Shown here piece by piece: positions 50,030 through 58,634 of a stretch of 64,000 bases of DNA. The notes under the pieces are model-generated. The model saw nothing but the letters and a program-made list of their open reading frames with translations. It ran no database searches and was not told the DNA's origin. A program made the translations under genes and the position numbers. Position 1 is the first letter of the stretch. Each line of letters starts with the position of its first letter. Origin of the DNA: Geobacillus stearothermophilus ATCC 12980 (GTDB taxonomy: Bacteria; Bacillota; Bacilli; Bacillales; Anoxybacillaceae); NCBI RefSeq assembly GCF_030369615.1, contig NZ_CP128494.1, forward strand, positions 654,001 through 718,000. Direction: 5' to 3'.

Positions 50030-50440
50030 GTGCGGAAACAAAACGTTGTGGAGACGGAGCCATTGCTTTACATTGTGCAGCCAAAAGCGATGCGGGCGGC
50101 GGCGCATATGCAAGAAACGTTTATGTGGACTAGCCGAACGCAACAGGAAGAGGAAGGAAATTCCAACGATGAACGAGACGGCGAGGAGGAACCGACTGAA
50201 TTTTTTGCCAAAAAAGAATTCCAGGCGATGGCGCTCGACGAACGGCTGGCCTTTTTGGCGGAGCTGCCCGGCCATTTGCCGCCGCTTAAATGTCAGTTTG
50301 TCACGCAGGAGCAAAGCTATGAAGGTGTGCTGAAGCAATGCACAGCGGATGAATTGGTGATCGCTGACGAGCGAGGGAACGAAACCGTTATCGGCCGCGC
50401 CGCACTTGTTTCCGTAACGATGATCGGATTTGTGCCATAA
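50030..50440 (+). CDS. cotO: Spore coat protein CotO (YjbX-like)
   Basis: A 136-residue coat morphogenetic protein. The middle is acidic and low in complexity (EEEGNSNDERDGEEEPTE). The C-terminal part contains DERLAFLAELPGHLPPLKC, the conserved CotO region. Start GTG 50030 after AAAAGGGGGATC. Position after fabI is the same as in B. subtilis. The usual cotZ-cotY-cotX-cotW-cotV genes do not follow here. Confidence 0.78.
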   Translation: MRKQNVVETEPLLYIVQPKAMRAAAHMQETFMWTSRTQQEEEGNSNDERDGEEEPTEFFAKKEFQAMALDERLAFLAELPGHLPPLKCQFVTQEQSYEGVLKQCTADELVIADERGNETVIGRAALVSVTMIGFVP

Positions 50441-50446
50441 CGGTTT

Positions 50447-50503
50447 CCCTTTCCCGCGTCGAAGCACAGCGTTGCCCGGATGCGGTGCATCGTCGGGAAA
50501 GGG
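50447..50503. terminator. Hairpin after cotO
   Basis: CCCTTTCCCG pairs with CGGGAAAGGG around a long loop with inner stems. There is no clear T-run, so termination is uncertain. Confidence 0.4.
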
Positions 50504-50646
50504 ATGGCCATAGTTCATGCCGCCCCCTCACTGTTGCAGGAGACATTCCCGTTTGGCTTGCGGTTTATTTTTTGAGGCTTGCCGCTTTTCTTGCTGACGA
50601 TGGTCCATTTGCGCCCGGAAGGCTTGCAATTACAAAAGGCTTGTCA

Positions 50647-51585
50647 TCATGTTTTGCTTGAGCCCGTTTGCGGTTCAAATGCGTTTTTGTCGCCGAGCCT
50701 GGCATCTGTCGGTTGCCGCTTGCAATAGTAAAAGGTTTCGAATGGCGGCCGGTTTGCACGTTCTGGGGGGGCAGGAGCGCCTTTTGCGCTTTCGGTTTGT
50801 GACGCCATCGCCTCTTTTTGTTTGGCGCTCTGTTGATCGTCTGCCAGTGAGGCGGCACGTTTTTTCTTCCGTTTTTCGTTTTTCACATTCGCTTTTTCTG
50901 TTTTGGGAGGCATTGTCCGCGCCGCTGTATTCTTTTTCGACCGTTCCGTTTCTTTTGGGTCCGTTTGAGGCGACACCGGTTGTCCGAATGCCTCTTCTGT
51001 TTGCAGTTCTGTTGTGAGAGCAGCTGTTGATTCGAATTCTTTGGCTTGCTCCCACACTTCCAATAACTCCGAAGCGACCCGCTCCCAATGATACAGCGAA
51101 ACAGCCAGCTCGCGTCCTTTTTCGCCCATTCTTTTCATCAAAGATGTATTGGATAATATTTGGGCGATCTTGTCGGCGAAATCGCTTGGGTTCTCTGGGT
51201 TTTCCACGATCAGGCCATTTTCATTCGCCAAAATGACTTCTGGATTGCCGCCTCTGGCTGTCGTGACGATCGGAAGGCCTGCCGCCATGGCTTCGTAATG
51301 GACGCGCGCCAACGGCGGTTGGCTGCCTGTCGCCTGCTTTCGCGTCCCTTGGCCGATGATTTCGCTGTAAAACATATGCGGAAACATAGCATCGGCTAAG
51401 TAGACGCTTTGATACGAAGCATAGAGCGGACAAATGGAGAAATAGATTTCAAATAATGACCGAATTCTTTTGGACACGTTGTTTCCCGGTGTGCATCCAG
51501 TATGTCGGTCGGTTCGGGGAAGGACGGCGAATGGGGAGGGATCCAATCGTCGAATAGGCTGTGTTTGTGAAAACGGGCCAACCAT
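50647..51585 (-). pseudogene. CotSA-like spore coat glycosyltransferase, C-terminal half only
   Basis: The recognisable part (about 51320 down to 51020) is the end of a family 4 glycosyltransferase: LARVHYEAMAAGLPIVTTARGGNPEVI, then a Rossmann tail ending WERVASELLEVWEQA. Upstream of this the frame does not resemble a glycosyltransferase N-terminus and lies over cotS remnants in another frame. Downstream is an unusual ~100-residue Lys/Ser/Thr/Ala-rich tail (RSKKNTAARTMPPKTEKANV...). The open frame has no good start. The likely history is a deletion that fused cotS and cotSA. A shortened functional protein cannot be excluded. Confidence 0.65.
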
Positions 51586-51922
51586 TCAATCCGTTGCTGG
51601 AATGAGGGCTTGCTTCCGCTTGAGGAAACGTACTCCATCAAGTAGTAATAGTGTTTTTTCGTTGAACGTAAGGTTGCTTTGTTTTTGTCCGGATCATTTT
51701 TGGGACGTGAAATCCAGTTTCATACAGTTTGGAATGAAGCAAAATCGGGAAAGGTGTTTTATCCTCATTCAGCCGTTTTAGTACGCACCTCTCACCCGTT
51801 TTTTTGTTTTGCAGAAGCCATACTTTTTCCTTTTTTAGCTCGCCGGCGATATCCACCTCGGTTTCCGACAGGCCGTAGCTGTGCAACACTTCAAACAACA
51901 GGCGGGATCGTTTTGAGGCCAC
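51396..51922 (-). pseudogene. CotS-family spore coat kinase-like gene, frameshifted and truncated
   Basis: It starts properly with GTG 51922 behind AGGAGGAACTGATC and reads as the N-terminus of a CotS/YutH-type protein (LLFEVLHSYGLSETEVDIAG...). At a run of six T (51654-51659) one base seems lost; restoring it gives RKKHYYYLMEYV and joins the second frame, RIEWLARFHKHS. After about 51500 the CotS sequence breaks off. A functional CotS is about 350 residues, so this copy is dead unless the frameshift is a sequencing error, and even then it is truncated. Confidence 0.72.
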
Positions 51923-52077
51923 GATCAGTTCCTCCTAGCGCCAATGGTCGGTTAATAAGAGTGTATGTAAAGGGAAACGAGTTGGTATAGACAGGTGCAC
52001 TAGGCCATGGCGAAAAGGGGCGGCAAAAAATAAGGCCGACCGGGCTCTTTGGCTCTGGCCGGCAAGGCTTTTCTTGA

Positions 52078-52380
52078 TTATTCTTCCTCGTCCTCGAGCT
52101 GTTTTTGTGAATCGGAACGCATGGAAGCGGGGAGATTGATCGAGGTGATGGAGGCCGCATTGATGGCCAGCGTGCGCCCTCCCTCTTCATAAAAGCGGTC
52201 AACAAGCAGCGAAACAGTGTTGGTTCGCGGTTTAAAACCGAGAAAAACTGCATTGTAGTATGTTTCCTTGACCGTGTGCACGTTCACTTCTGTGTTGGGC
52301 GGGAGCGCCGTCAGCTGGTCGTACAGGGCGCGGGAAAGGCGGGGGCGGGTCGGCCGCCGCTCAAAAAAGACACGGTACAT
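52078..52380 (-). CDS. Hypothetical protein in the coat cluster
   Basis: A 100-residue soluble protein not recognised. The N-terminus is basic, the middle is rich in beta strand (VNVHTVKETYYNAVFLGF, NTVSLLVDRFY) and the tail is acidic (QLEDEEE). AGAAAGGAGG gives a strong start. An imperfect GC hairpin with a T-run lies downstream on the minus strand (about 52034-52070). Context suggests a spore role, without direct proof. Confidence 0.65.
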   Translation of the reverse strand: MYRVFFERRPTRPRLSRALYDQLTALPPNTEVNVHTVKETYYNAVFLGFKPRTNTVSLLVDRFYEEGGRTLAINAASITSINLPASMRSDSQKQLEDEEE

Positions 52381-52559
52381 TGTGTCGCCTCCTTTCTTGT
52401 CTCTTGTATTAAAAACCTATACTCCATCATATGATTGGCATAGGAGAGCGTTTGGGTAAACGTCCGCACCGGAGCAGGTTCGCCTGCTGCCGGGCCGAGG
52501 AGGCGGAAAAAGTGCACGCCTCCTTTTGCGGCCGCAGCGAGCGGAAAGGGGAGAGGAAC

Positions 52560-52910
52560 GTGGATGACCCGTTTTCCTTTATTCTTCTTTGTTTAGCCAG
52601 CTTTCGTCTGACGAGGCTCATCGTATACGATACGATCACCGCCTGGCTTCGCCGGCCTTTCCATGAATGGGTGGAGGAGGAGCTTCCGGACGGAAGAAAA
52701 GAAGTATTTCTCATTTTGAAGGGCAGCGGATTGCGGCGCTGGATCGGCGAACTGCTAAGTTGCTACTGGTGCACCGGGATATGGTGTGCAGCGTTTTGTT
52801 ATATTGGGGTTGTTGCTTGGCCGGCCGTTTTCCAGCCACTGATCGTGCTGCTCGCAGTCGCCGGCGGGGCGGCGCTGATTGAAACGGTTGTCAGCAAGTG
52901 GCTCTCGTAA
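52560..52910 (+). CDS. yjcA: YjcA-like DUF1360 membrane protein
   Basis: A 116-residue protein with two or three membrane helices. The family marks are FRLTRLIVYDTIT near the N-terminus and LLSCYWCTGIWCA with paired cysteines (about residue 71). YjcA of B. subtilis, made in the mother cell, sits at the same place after the cot genes. Start GTG 52560 behind AAAGGGGAGAGG. Upstream, a GGAGGCG/CGCCTCC hairpin with TTTT (about 52498-52527) is a possible leader terminator. Confidence 0.8.
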   Translation: MDDPFSFILLCLASFRLTRLIVYDTITAWLRRPFHEWVEEELPDGRKEVFLILKGSGLRRWIGELLSCYWCTGIWCAAFCYIGVVAWPAVFQPLIVLLAVAGGAALIETVVSKWLS

Positions 52911-52920
52911 GGGGAGAGAT

Positions 52921-53167
52921 GCTATATAGATGCAACAAAGAAGTTTAACATATCCTTGACAGAAAAGTGGTTTGCCCATTTTCGACTGTCGAAGGCAAGC
53001 GTGCGGCTTGCCTCCGTCACGCCTTAGCGTGACGGAAGACCGAACAACGACTCGCTTCACAGACCCATTCATGGGTCTTTAAGCGGCGTTGTTCGGTCAC
53101 TCGACAGTCGGATGCAATGACCGGCAAAGACGAAAAATGTTAAAGCTTTAAATTGCATCTATATAGC
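52921..53167 (+). repeat. Structured ~250-bp repeat, copy 2 (MITE-like)
   Basis: Perfect ends GCTATATAGATGCAA and TTGCATCTATATAGC bound the unit. The inner stems match those of 18144-18397: GGCAAGC/GCTTGCC, CGTCACGC/GCGTGACG, GACCGAACAAC/GTTGTTCGGTC enclosing AGACCCAT/ATGGGTCT, and an outer CGACTGTCG/CGACAGTCG. Loop and a few stem bases differ from copy 1 while pairing is kept. It begins 11 bases after the yjcA-like stop. Confidence 0.88.
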
Positions 53168-53383
53168 TTGCGTCATCCGGACCGGCTGTAGCGGAAAGCT
53201 GCCGCCTGGATGGCTGGCCGACGGCTTCCGCCGGTGGGAGATTGTGTTTCGGTTGGTCTTGGACACTTGAAGCATCATGCCCCCGCTGCTGCTGTCAAGC
53301 AAAGATCGTTGCTGCCGACAAGACGAGGCCGGCTGAAGCCGGCCGGGAAAAGCAGCCGCTCCATTGGATGGGGCGGGCTCCGT

Positions 53384-54151
53384 TTACCATTGGACGGCGA
53401 TGCGGTTGGCCGCGGCGGCTCCTTTGGGCAGTTCAGCGCCATATACGAAGCCGTCGACTGTCAGGGAGCGGACGTTGCCGGACGGTCGAACCGCAATCTC
53501 AAACTGGGAAAAGCGCCGTTCTTCACCTGGTTCAATGGGGACGCCATGGAGCGGGGCAATCCAATATTCGCCGTTTTGCCGCACTTTTTCCCGCCAGTTT
53601 TCTTGGATGAACGTCCAACCTTCGGCGCCGCTGTCAGCCAGCCCCTCCTGTGCGGCGCGCCCGCTTTGGGGGAGCGCAATTTTTCCGCTCAGCACCGCTG
53701 CTTTCGGCGGCGAGATGCGGAGGCAGACGACCGGATGGTGAAGCGGCGCGGTTCCGCTGTTGCGGATGATGAAGTCGCCAATCACGACAATTTCTTCTTC
53801 ATCAAGGTGCGTCGGGATCATAACCGAGTAATGAAACAGCGCCAGCACGGAAGCGGCTGGATCGGCGCCGGTGGTTTGTTGCGGTCCGGAGACGCGATGC
53901 TCTGCCTCTTCGAGCGCGATTTCATACAACAAAAGCTGGCGCTCCAAGGCCGCGATCTTTTTCTTGTACATTTCGGCGTTGACTGTTTCGGCTTCACGCA
54001 ATTTTTCTTTTAGATAGGCGCTGCGCATTTTTTCTTTTTCCAGTTCGGCCTCAAGCTGCTTGATCTGTTGCCTGCACGAGGCGGCTTCAGACCGGTAGTG
54101 AATAATTTGTTGCTGCAGGCGGAGGTGCCGGTCATCATTCGCATTTTTCAC
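53384..54151 (-). CDS. Coiled-coil protein of unknown function, sporulation neighbourhood
   Basis: A 255-residue protein. Residues about 8-85 form a long charged coiled coil (LRLQQQIIHYRSEAASCRQ... to YEIALEEAEHRV). The rest looks like a beta-sandwich domain (SVMIPTHLDEEEIVVIGDFIIRNSGTAPL..., EPGEERRFSQFEIAVRPSG). No family recognised. A long GGCCGGC hairpin lies downstream (53327-53344). Location among coat genes suggests a structural spore protein; this is inference only. Confidence 0.7.
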   Translation of the reverse strand: MKNANDDRHLRLQQQIIHYRSEAASCRQQIKQLEAELEKEKMRSAYLKEKLREAETVNAEMYKKKIAALERQLLLYEIALEEAEHRVSGPQQTTGADPAASVLALFHYSVMIPTHLDEEEIVVIGDFIIRNSGTAPLHHPVVCLRISPPKAAVLSGKIALPQSGRAAQEGLADSGAEGWTFIQENWREKVRQNGEYWIAPLHGVPIEPGEERRFSQFEIAVRPSGNVRSLTVDGFVYGAELPKGAAAANRIAVQW

Positions 54152-54205
54152 TCGTTTTCCACTCCTTCCATTTTTATCTTATGTATACGCGGAAGGCAAG
54201 TGCCA

Positions 54206-54241
54206 TATAAAAAAGGCTGTTGTTGAGAACAACAGCCTAAG
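54206..54241 (-). terminator. Terminator after the Cys-rich protein gene
   Basis: AGGCTGTTGTT pairs with AACAACAGCCT and is followed on the minus strand by TTTTTTA. Confidence 0.9.
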
Positions 54242-54253
54242 TGGTGCGGGACG

Positions 54254-54970
54254 TTACATTGCTGGGAATACGTCCGGGCATTGTGGCGGGAATTTGGTTG
54301 TCGGGCACAGCGTAGCTTCGGCAAGTTCTTCGCGCGGTTGGCAGAAGCAGGCTTCAACTTCGATTTTGACGTCAGCTTCCACTTGGACTTCAAGGCATAA
54401 GGTGATGGAAACGTCGAGTTGAGTGAAGTTGTCCGTGCAAACTAAGCTTGTATCGCATTCAAAGAAGGAAATATGGCAATTGAGCTGCGTGCCTTCCGGA
54501 GCGCATAAGATGAATGTTTGCGCCGTGGCAAACGGAATCGGCGCCGATTGGCAAATCACCGTGCCGGTCGGGCTGACAATTTGCACAACGACGTGTCCTT
54601 TGACGAGCGCTTTGACTTTTTGCAATGTCACGGTCTCCCCGGAAGGAAGGGTGACGTTGACGGGCTGCCGGCCGTTTGGCTGCATGATTTCTTGGCAAAT
54701 CAGCGCATCCTGGTCAACAACCGGATCGATTGGATTTCCGGCAGCGTCTGTCAAGAAACAACGAATGGCAAAGTTTTGCGGGTCCATGTTTTGCGCTGCC
54801 AAAAAGTCGCAAATCGTCCCGTCTCCCGGACAAGTGTCCGATGGGAAAATCGTTTCCAAATCATCGCCGCTGAAGCTTTTTAATGGCACGTCGATTTGCC
54901 GCGTCACCCAGTCATAAATTTTGCGTGTTCTGATGCATACCCTTTCCGTATCGCGATGGTAATGGCCCAT
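54254..54970 (-). CDS. Cysteine-containing putative spore-surface protein
   Basis: A 238-residue protein with no membrane segment or signal. It opens with MGHYHRDTERVCIRTRKIYDWV and has about a dozen cysteines spread along a beta-rich body (SDTCPGDGTICDFLAAQ, TLCLEVQVEADVKIEVEACFC). Such disulfide-capable, secretion-signal-free proteins are common in spore coats and exosporia; family membership could not be named. AGGAGG precedes ATG 54970; the open frame extends eight codons further but without a site. It has its own strong terminator. Confidence 0.7.
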   Translation of the reverse strand: MGHYHRDTERVCIRTRKIYDWVTRQIDVPLKSFSGDDLETIFPSDTCPGDGTICDFLAAQNMDPQNFAIRCFLTDAAGNPIDPVVDQDALICQEIMQPNGRQPVNVTLPSGETVTLQKVKALVKGHVVVQIVSPTGTVICQSAPIPFATAQTFILCAPEGTQLNCHISFFECDTSLVCTDNFTQLDVSITLCLEVQVEADVKIEVEACFCQPREELAEATLCPTTKFPPQCPDVFPAM

Positions 54971-55124
54971 TTTCTCGTTCCTCCTATCGTTCATTTGTTC
55001 CCCAACGCCTAATGGTTTGGGACTACTGTATACTATGAATGATATAGGTAAATGTGTTGGGACAGATGCGGATTTTTTATCGGCAGGCGTCTGCCGGACG
55101 ATGAAATAAAGGGGGAGATGACGA

Positions 55125-55454
55125 ATGAGAGAACAACGGGGAGCGGCGAAGGCAGGAACAAAAGGGATAGATGAACGGCGGCTGGCTGAGCGGATTGCTG
55201 AGCTGGAGCGCCGGCTCGAAGAAGCAGAGGCAGAAAATGTAGTGTTAAGGGAACTGGCTTACCAAAGCAATCAACGTTATGAGCAAATAAAGCAGCTGAT
55301 GAAACAAAACGACGAACTTCGCCGCCAGCTGCAGCAGCTGCAAGGAGAGACGGGAGGAGTACGTGACGAAGAACGGCCGGACAGCTGGTTTTTCCGTACG
55401 CTGCGCCAAGAAAACGCGATTGTGCCCCACCCGGACGAGCACAAGGAAAAATGA
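55125..55454 (+). CDS. Small coiled-coil protein
   Basis: A 109-residue, highly charged protein. Residues about 18-75 form one coiled coil (RRLAERIAELERRLEEAEAE... to LQQLQGE), followed by a short tail with DSWFFRTLRQENAIVP. GGGGGAGATG precedes the ATG. Not recognised; possible scaffold for the spore proteins around it. Confidence 0.68.
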   Translation: MREQRGAAKAGTKGIDERRLAERIAELERRLEEAEAENVVLRELAYQSNQRYEQIKQLMKQNDELRRQLQQLQGETGGVRDEERPDSWFFRTLRQENAIVPHPDEHKEK

Positions 55455-55527
55455 GGCGCACCCTTGGCCGATAGGGCCATACAATAGCAGTAGCCATACA
55501 TTTTTTTTCATCTGGAGGGATGAGGCC

Positions 55528-55641
55528 ATGACGAAACCAATCTCGCCCAAACCGACGGCTTGGGCGCTCACCTCAACAACCCAGCCAGTGCGGCGCCCGA
55601 GAGGCTGCGGCTGCGGCCGGCCGCCGGTCGTAAAGAAATAG
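55528..55641 (+). CDS. 37-residue Pro/Gly/Cys peptide
   Basis: GGAGGGATGAGG gives a proper start for a short peptide ending RRPRGCGCGRPPVVKK. The two cysteines lie in a GCGCG turn. It has no known family and could be a spore-coat microprotein. The strong ribosome site is the main support. Confidence 0.5.
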   Translation: MTKPISPKPTAWALTSTTQPVRRPRGCGCGRPPVVKK

Positions 55642-55728
55642 CACAAATCCGTGAGAAGCGCCTATACTCCGCTTCCTCTCCTTGCATAGTCTAACAGTGC
55701 AACTAGGCGAAAGGAAGGGGGGAAGGGC

Positions 55729-55959
55729 ATGTCGGATCGGAAAAAAGCGAAAGTGATTCATGTCGATAAATTGATCATTCATGCCGATGACATCGTCATT
55801 ATGCCGCGCGGCCGCATCCGCGATCCATGGTTGTTCCCGCACCGCGATGATACGGAAATGGAAGCCGTTGAAGATGCGCGGGACCGGGATAAGGAAGAAC
55901 ATGGTGAAGGAGGCTATGATCGAAACGAAGGAGAACAGAGACCGTTCTCGTGGATCTAG
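55729..55959 (+). CDS. Small charged protein, unknown
   Basis: A 76-residue protein: a beta-type start (KVIHVDKLIIHADDIVIMPRG), then RDPWLFPHRDD and an acidic tail. AAGGAAGGGGGG precedes the ATG. No family recognised. Followed 27 bases later by the holin-like gene. Confidence 0.62.
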   Translation: MSDRKKAKVIHVDKLIIHADDIVIMPRGRIRDPWLFPHRDDTEMEAVEDARDRDKEEHGEGGYDRNEGEQRPFSWI

Positions 55960-55986
55960 CCATAAAGCAAATGGGGGACGCCAACG

Positions 55987-56189
55987 GTGGAGCGTTTTAA
56001 AAATTACGGGCTTTGGCTGGCAATCGGATCGTTTGCCGTGATTGCGCTTGAGACATTCGGCGTCGACATTGATCTTGGCAAATATGAACAACTGTACCAT
56101 GCCTTCTTAAGCATTTTGGTGATGGCCGGTATTTTAAACAACCGTCGCTCGGCCGCGGTTATTCCGATAAAGTTGATGACAAGTCGTAA
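55987..56189 (+). pseudogene. Holin-like small membrane protein gene with a one-base deletion
   Basis: The start GTG 55987 gives MERFKNYGLWLAIGSFAVIALETFGVD..., then YHAFLSILVMAGILNN, close to phage-type holins of the phi LC3 / LL-H kind. After AACAAC (about 56142) the frame leaves the family pattern and runs through a strong terminator for 40 more residues. Adding one C there restores NNPSLGRGYSDK and a stop at 56187-56189, just before the terminator. Either a recent mutation or a sequencing error. Confidence 0.7.
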
Positions 56190-56196
56190 CCCGCAT

Positions 56197-56222
56197 GGGC
56201 GCCTGCAGAAGGCGCCCTTTTT
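56197..56222 (+). terminator. Terminator after the holin-like gene
   Basis: GGGCGCC pairs with GGCGCCC, followed by TTTTT. It lies 7 bases after the restored stop codon. Confidence 0.88.
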
Positions 56223-56348
56223 GTGCCCGGAAAGGCTGGAAAGGCGACAGAACGTTTTGCAGAAAATGACAATTATAATTTGGCGGCGAAAAAACCATTC
56301 TAAACATTGTCACCACCAATCTTACACCATATAAGGAGGACATGAATC

Positions 56349-56555
56349 ATGACGGTTGCAACACAAGTGAAACAAACATTGGCGGGGTTAAAATCGGCTC
56401 AAGCGAGCTTCGAAACGTTTGCTTTGCAAACCGAAAACCAAGCCGCGAAACAGCTTTACCAACAAGCTGCCCAACAAACGCAGGCGGTCGTTGATTTGGT
56501 GAACTCGCGCATGCAAGAAATTCAAAACGAAGAGCCACAATATAAACAACAATAA
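56349..56555 (+). CDS. DUF1657 protein, first gene of a spoVA2mob-like operon
   Basis: A 68-residue helical protein (TVATQVKQTLAGLKSAQASFE... ending EEPQYK) of DUF1657. Such proteins occur almost only in spore formers, next to spoVA genes. AAGGAGGACATGAATC precedes the ATG. Upstream, CATTCTA (56296-56302) resembles a SigG -10 box but no good -35 was seen. A GAAAGGTTGGC hairpin (56587-56617) separates it from the next gene and could give partial termination. Confidence 0.88.
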   Translation: MTVATQVKQTLAGLKSAQASFETFALQTENQAAKQLYQQAAQQTQAVVDLVNSRMQEIQNEEPQYKQQ

Positions 56556-56652
56556 CCTTCGCTGAAGCGAATGGGATGGTTCAGGCGGAAAGGTTGGCAC
56601 AGCACGCCAACCTTTCCCGACTTGGCGGAAATACATAAAAACGAATGGGTTG

Positions 56653-57129
56653 ATGAAGATGAAAAAATGGTGGTTGGCGGCCGTCGTTGCGATGATCGCG
56701 GTCGGCGGCTGCGCCAAAGAAGAAACGGAACAAAAACAATCGCTGCAAGGGGCAAACCTACTGAGAACCCAAACGTCCGGGACGGCGAAACATGCGGAGC
56801 TGAACCAAGGTCCGGCCGAGCGGGCGGCCAGCTATTTGCGCGGGCGCGACGATGTTCGGGACGTGGTGGCGGTCAACAGCGTGGATCGGTTGCTCATTGC
56901 TTATCAAATTCCCCATATGAAGCGGTGGAGTCGAAAACAAATTGAGAAAGACATTGACCAAAAACTGCGCGACCTGTTTCCTGGCTATGATGTTGTTTCC
57001 TCGAGCGATTTGAAAATTTTTTGGAAGACGAAGGAATTAAAAGCCAACATGGACAATCGACGCTGGGATGAACGAAAAGTCAATCGGGAAATCAAGCGCA
57101 TTGAAAAGCTAAGCAAAGAGCAAACATAA
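56653..57129 (+). CDS. YhcN/YlaJ-family sporulation lipoprotein
   Basis: A 158-residue lipoprotein. The signal peptide ends at VGGC. The body has the YhcN/YlaJ pattern: RAASYLRGRDDVRDVVAVNSVDRLLIAYQI, then RKQIEKDIDQKLRDLFPGYDVVSSSD. It is expected in the inner spore membrane region. ATG 56653 or 56659 is the start; both have weak sites. Second gene of the spoVA-type operon. Confidence 0.85.
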   Translation: MKMKKWWLAAVVAMIAVGGCAKEETEQKQSLQGANLLRTQTSGTAKHAELNQGPAERAASYLRGRDDVRDVVAVNSVDRLLIAYQIPHMKRWSRKQIEKDIDQKLRDLFPGYDVVSSSDLKIFWKTKELKANMDNRRWDERKVNREIKRIEKLSKEQT

Positions 57130-57140
57130 GAGGTGTCATT

Positions 57141-57620
57141 ATGGCGAATGAAAAACGGAAAAAGCTGACCCCGGTTCAGCAGGAATATCATTTATTCGAA
57201 AAAGAGCGGGAAACGAAGCGTCCTATTGTTCGAAACTGTGTTTGCGCGTTTCTCGTTGGCGGAATCATTTGCACGATCGGGCAGGCGATCTCTTATTTCT
57301 ATATGTACTTCTTTGATTTCACCGAGCAAACGGCAGGCAATCCGACGGTGGCGACGATGGTCTTTTTGTCGATGATTTTAACTGGGTTTGGCGTTTATGA
57401 CCGGATCGCCCAATTCGCTGGGGCGGGAAGCGCCGTGCCGGTGACAGGGTTTGGCAACGCCGTCATCTCGGCGGCGATTGAGCACCGGACGGAAGGATTT
57501 GTGTTAGGCGTCGGATCGAACATGTTCAAGCTCGCCGGATCGGTCATCTTGTTCGGTACGTTTTCCGCCTTTGTTATCGCTCTTGTCAAAACGATTGCGA
57601 CCCAGTGGGGGGGATTGTAA
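57141..57620 (+). CDS. spoVAC: Stage V sporulation protein AC (SpoVAC)
   Basis: A 159-residue membrane protein, one subunit of the dipicolinic acid channel in the spore inner membrane. A hydrophilic N-terminus (KLTPVQQEYHLFEKERE) is followed by about four helices and the conserved AQFAGAGSAVPVTGFGNA loop. SpoVAC can act as a mechanosensitive pore. RBS AGAGGTG. Its stop overlaps the spoVAD start (TAATG). Confidence 0.94.
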   Translation: MANEKRKKLTPVQQEYHLFEKERETKRPIVRNCVCAFLVGGIICTIGQAISYFYMYFFDFTEQTAGNPTVATMVFLSMILTGFGVYDRIAQFAGAGSAVPVTGFGNAVISAAIEHRTEGFVLGVGSNMFKLAGSVILFGTFSAFVIALVKTIATQWGGL

Positions 57621-58633
57621 TGCTGAAAGGGCACCGCACATGGGTGTTTGCGAACAAGCCGGCAATCATCGCAACAGCGGCGGTCGGCGGGCCGTTTGAG
57701 GCGAACGGCCGCCTCGCGGAAGACTTTGATCTTCTTCACGAAGATTTATGGCTCGGAGAGGAGTCGTACGAGAAGGCGCACCGCGTGCTCATGGAAGAAG
57801 CAGCGTTTCAGGCGATGGAAAAGGCCGGATTAGAGAAGGAAAACGTACAGTTTCTCATCGCCGGCGATTTGATCAACCAGATGACGCCGACAAGTTTTGC
57901 CGCTCGAACGCTCGGCATGCCGTACCTTGGCATTTTTGGCGCCTGCTCAACCTCCATGGAAGGGCTTGCGCTCAGCGCTTTTATTACCAACTATGGCGGG
58001 GCAGACTATATCTTAACCGGTGCGTCAAGCCATAACACCGCTGTCGAAAAGCAGTTCCGCTATCCAACCGAATACGGCGGGCAAAAGCCGCCGACAGCGC
58101 AGTGGACGGTAACGGGAGCTGGCGTGGCGATCGTCAGCCCGAAAGGGGACGGGCCGCGCGTGACGGCAGCGACGATCGGCCGCGTTGTGGATATGGGGCT
58201 TGCCGACCCGTTCAACATGGGTGGAGCGATGGCGCCGGCGGCGGTCGATACGATTGAGGCGCATTTGCGCGACATGCAAATCGATGCATCGTATTACGAT
58301 TTGATCGTCACCGGCGATCTAGGGCGAATCGGACGCCAAGTCTCCCTTGACTTGCTGCGTCAGCACGGCATTGACATCGATGAAGAGCGCTACCAAGATT
58401 GCGGACTTCTCATTTACCGTGACGGACAGCCGGTTTTATCCGGAGCGAGCGGGGCGGCTTGTTCCGCTGTCGTCGTTTACGGGCATCTCATCAAACGGAT
58501 GCGCCGCGGCGAACTGAAGCGCATTTTGGCGGTGGCGACAGGGGCGCTGTTATCGCCATTGTCGTTTCAGCAAAACGAAACGATCCCGTGCATTGCCCAT
58601 GCGGTGGCGATCGAGTACGGAGGTGAGGCGTAG
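57620..58633 (+). CDS. spoVAD: Stage V sporulation protein AD (SpoVAD)
   Basis: A 337-residue soluble subunit that binds dipicolinic acid; thiolase-like fold. Sequence marks: [15 protein letters not shown] near residue 115 and [17 protein letters not shown]. Start ATG 57620 overlaps the spoVAC stop; the upstream GTG in frame is inside spoVAC. It is followed by spoVAE with 1 base between. Confidence 0.94.
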   Translation: MLKGHRTWVFANKPAIIATAAVGGPFEANGRLAEDFDLLHEDLWLGEESYEKAHRVLMEEAAFQAMEKAGLEKENVQFLIAGDLINQMTPTSFAARTLGMPYLGIFGACSTSMEGLALSAFITNYGGADYILTGASSHNTAVEKQFRYPTEYGGQKPPTAQWTVTGAGVAIVSPKGDGPRVTAATIGRVVDMGLADPFNMGGAMAPAAVDTIEAHLRDMQIDASYYDLIVTGDLGRIGRQVSLDLLRQHGIDIDEERYQDCGLLIYRDGQPVLSGASGAACSAVVVYGHLIKRMRRGELKRILAVATGALLSPLSFQQNETIPCIAHAVAIEYGGEA

Positions 58634-58634
58634 C

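Noticed and set aside
50700..51020. Lys/Ser/Thr-rich tail taken as a separate histone-like or coat gene
   Set aside because: It is continuous in frame with the CotSA-like segment and has no start site of its own.
53210..54013. 267-codon plus-strand frame opposite the coiled-coil gene
   Set aside because: No ribosome site; the minus-strand frame has a good start and a sensible coiled-coil protein, so the plus frame is antisense.
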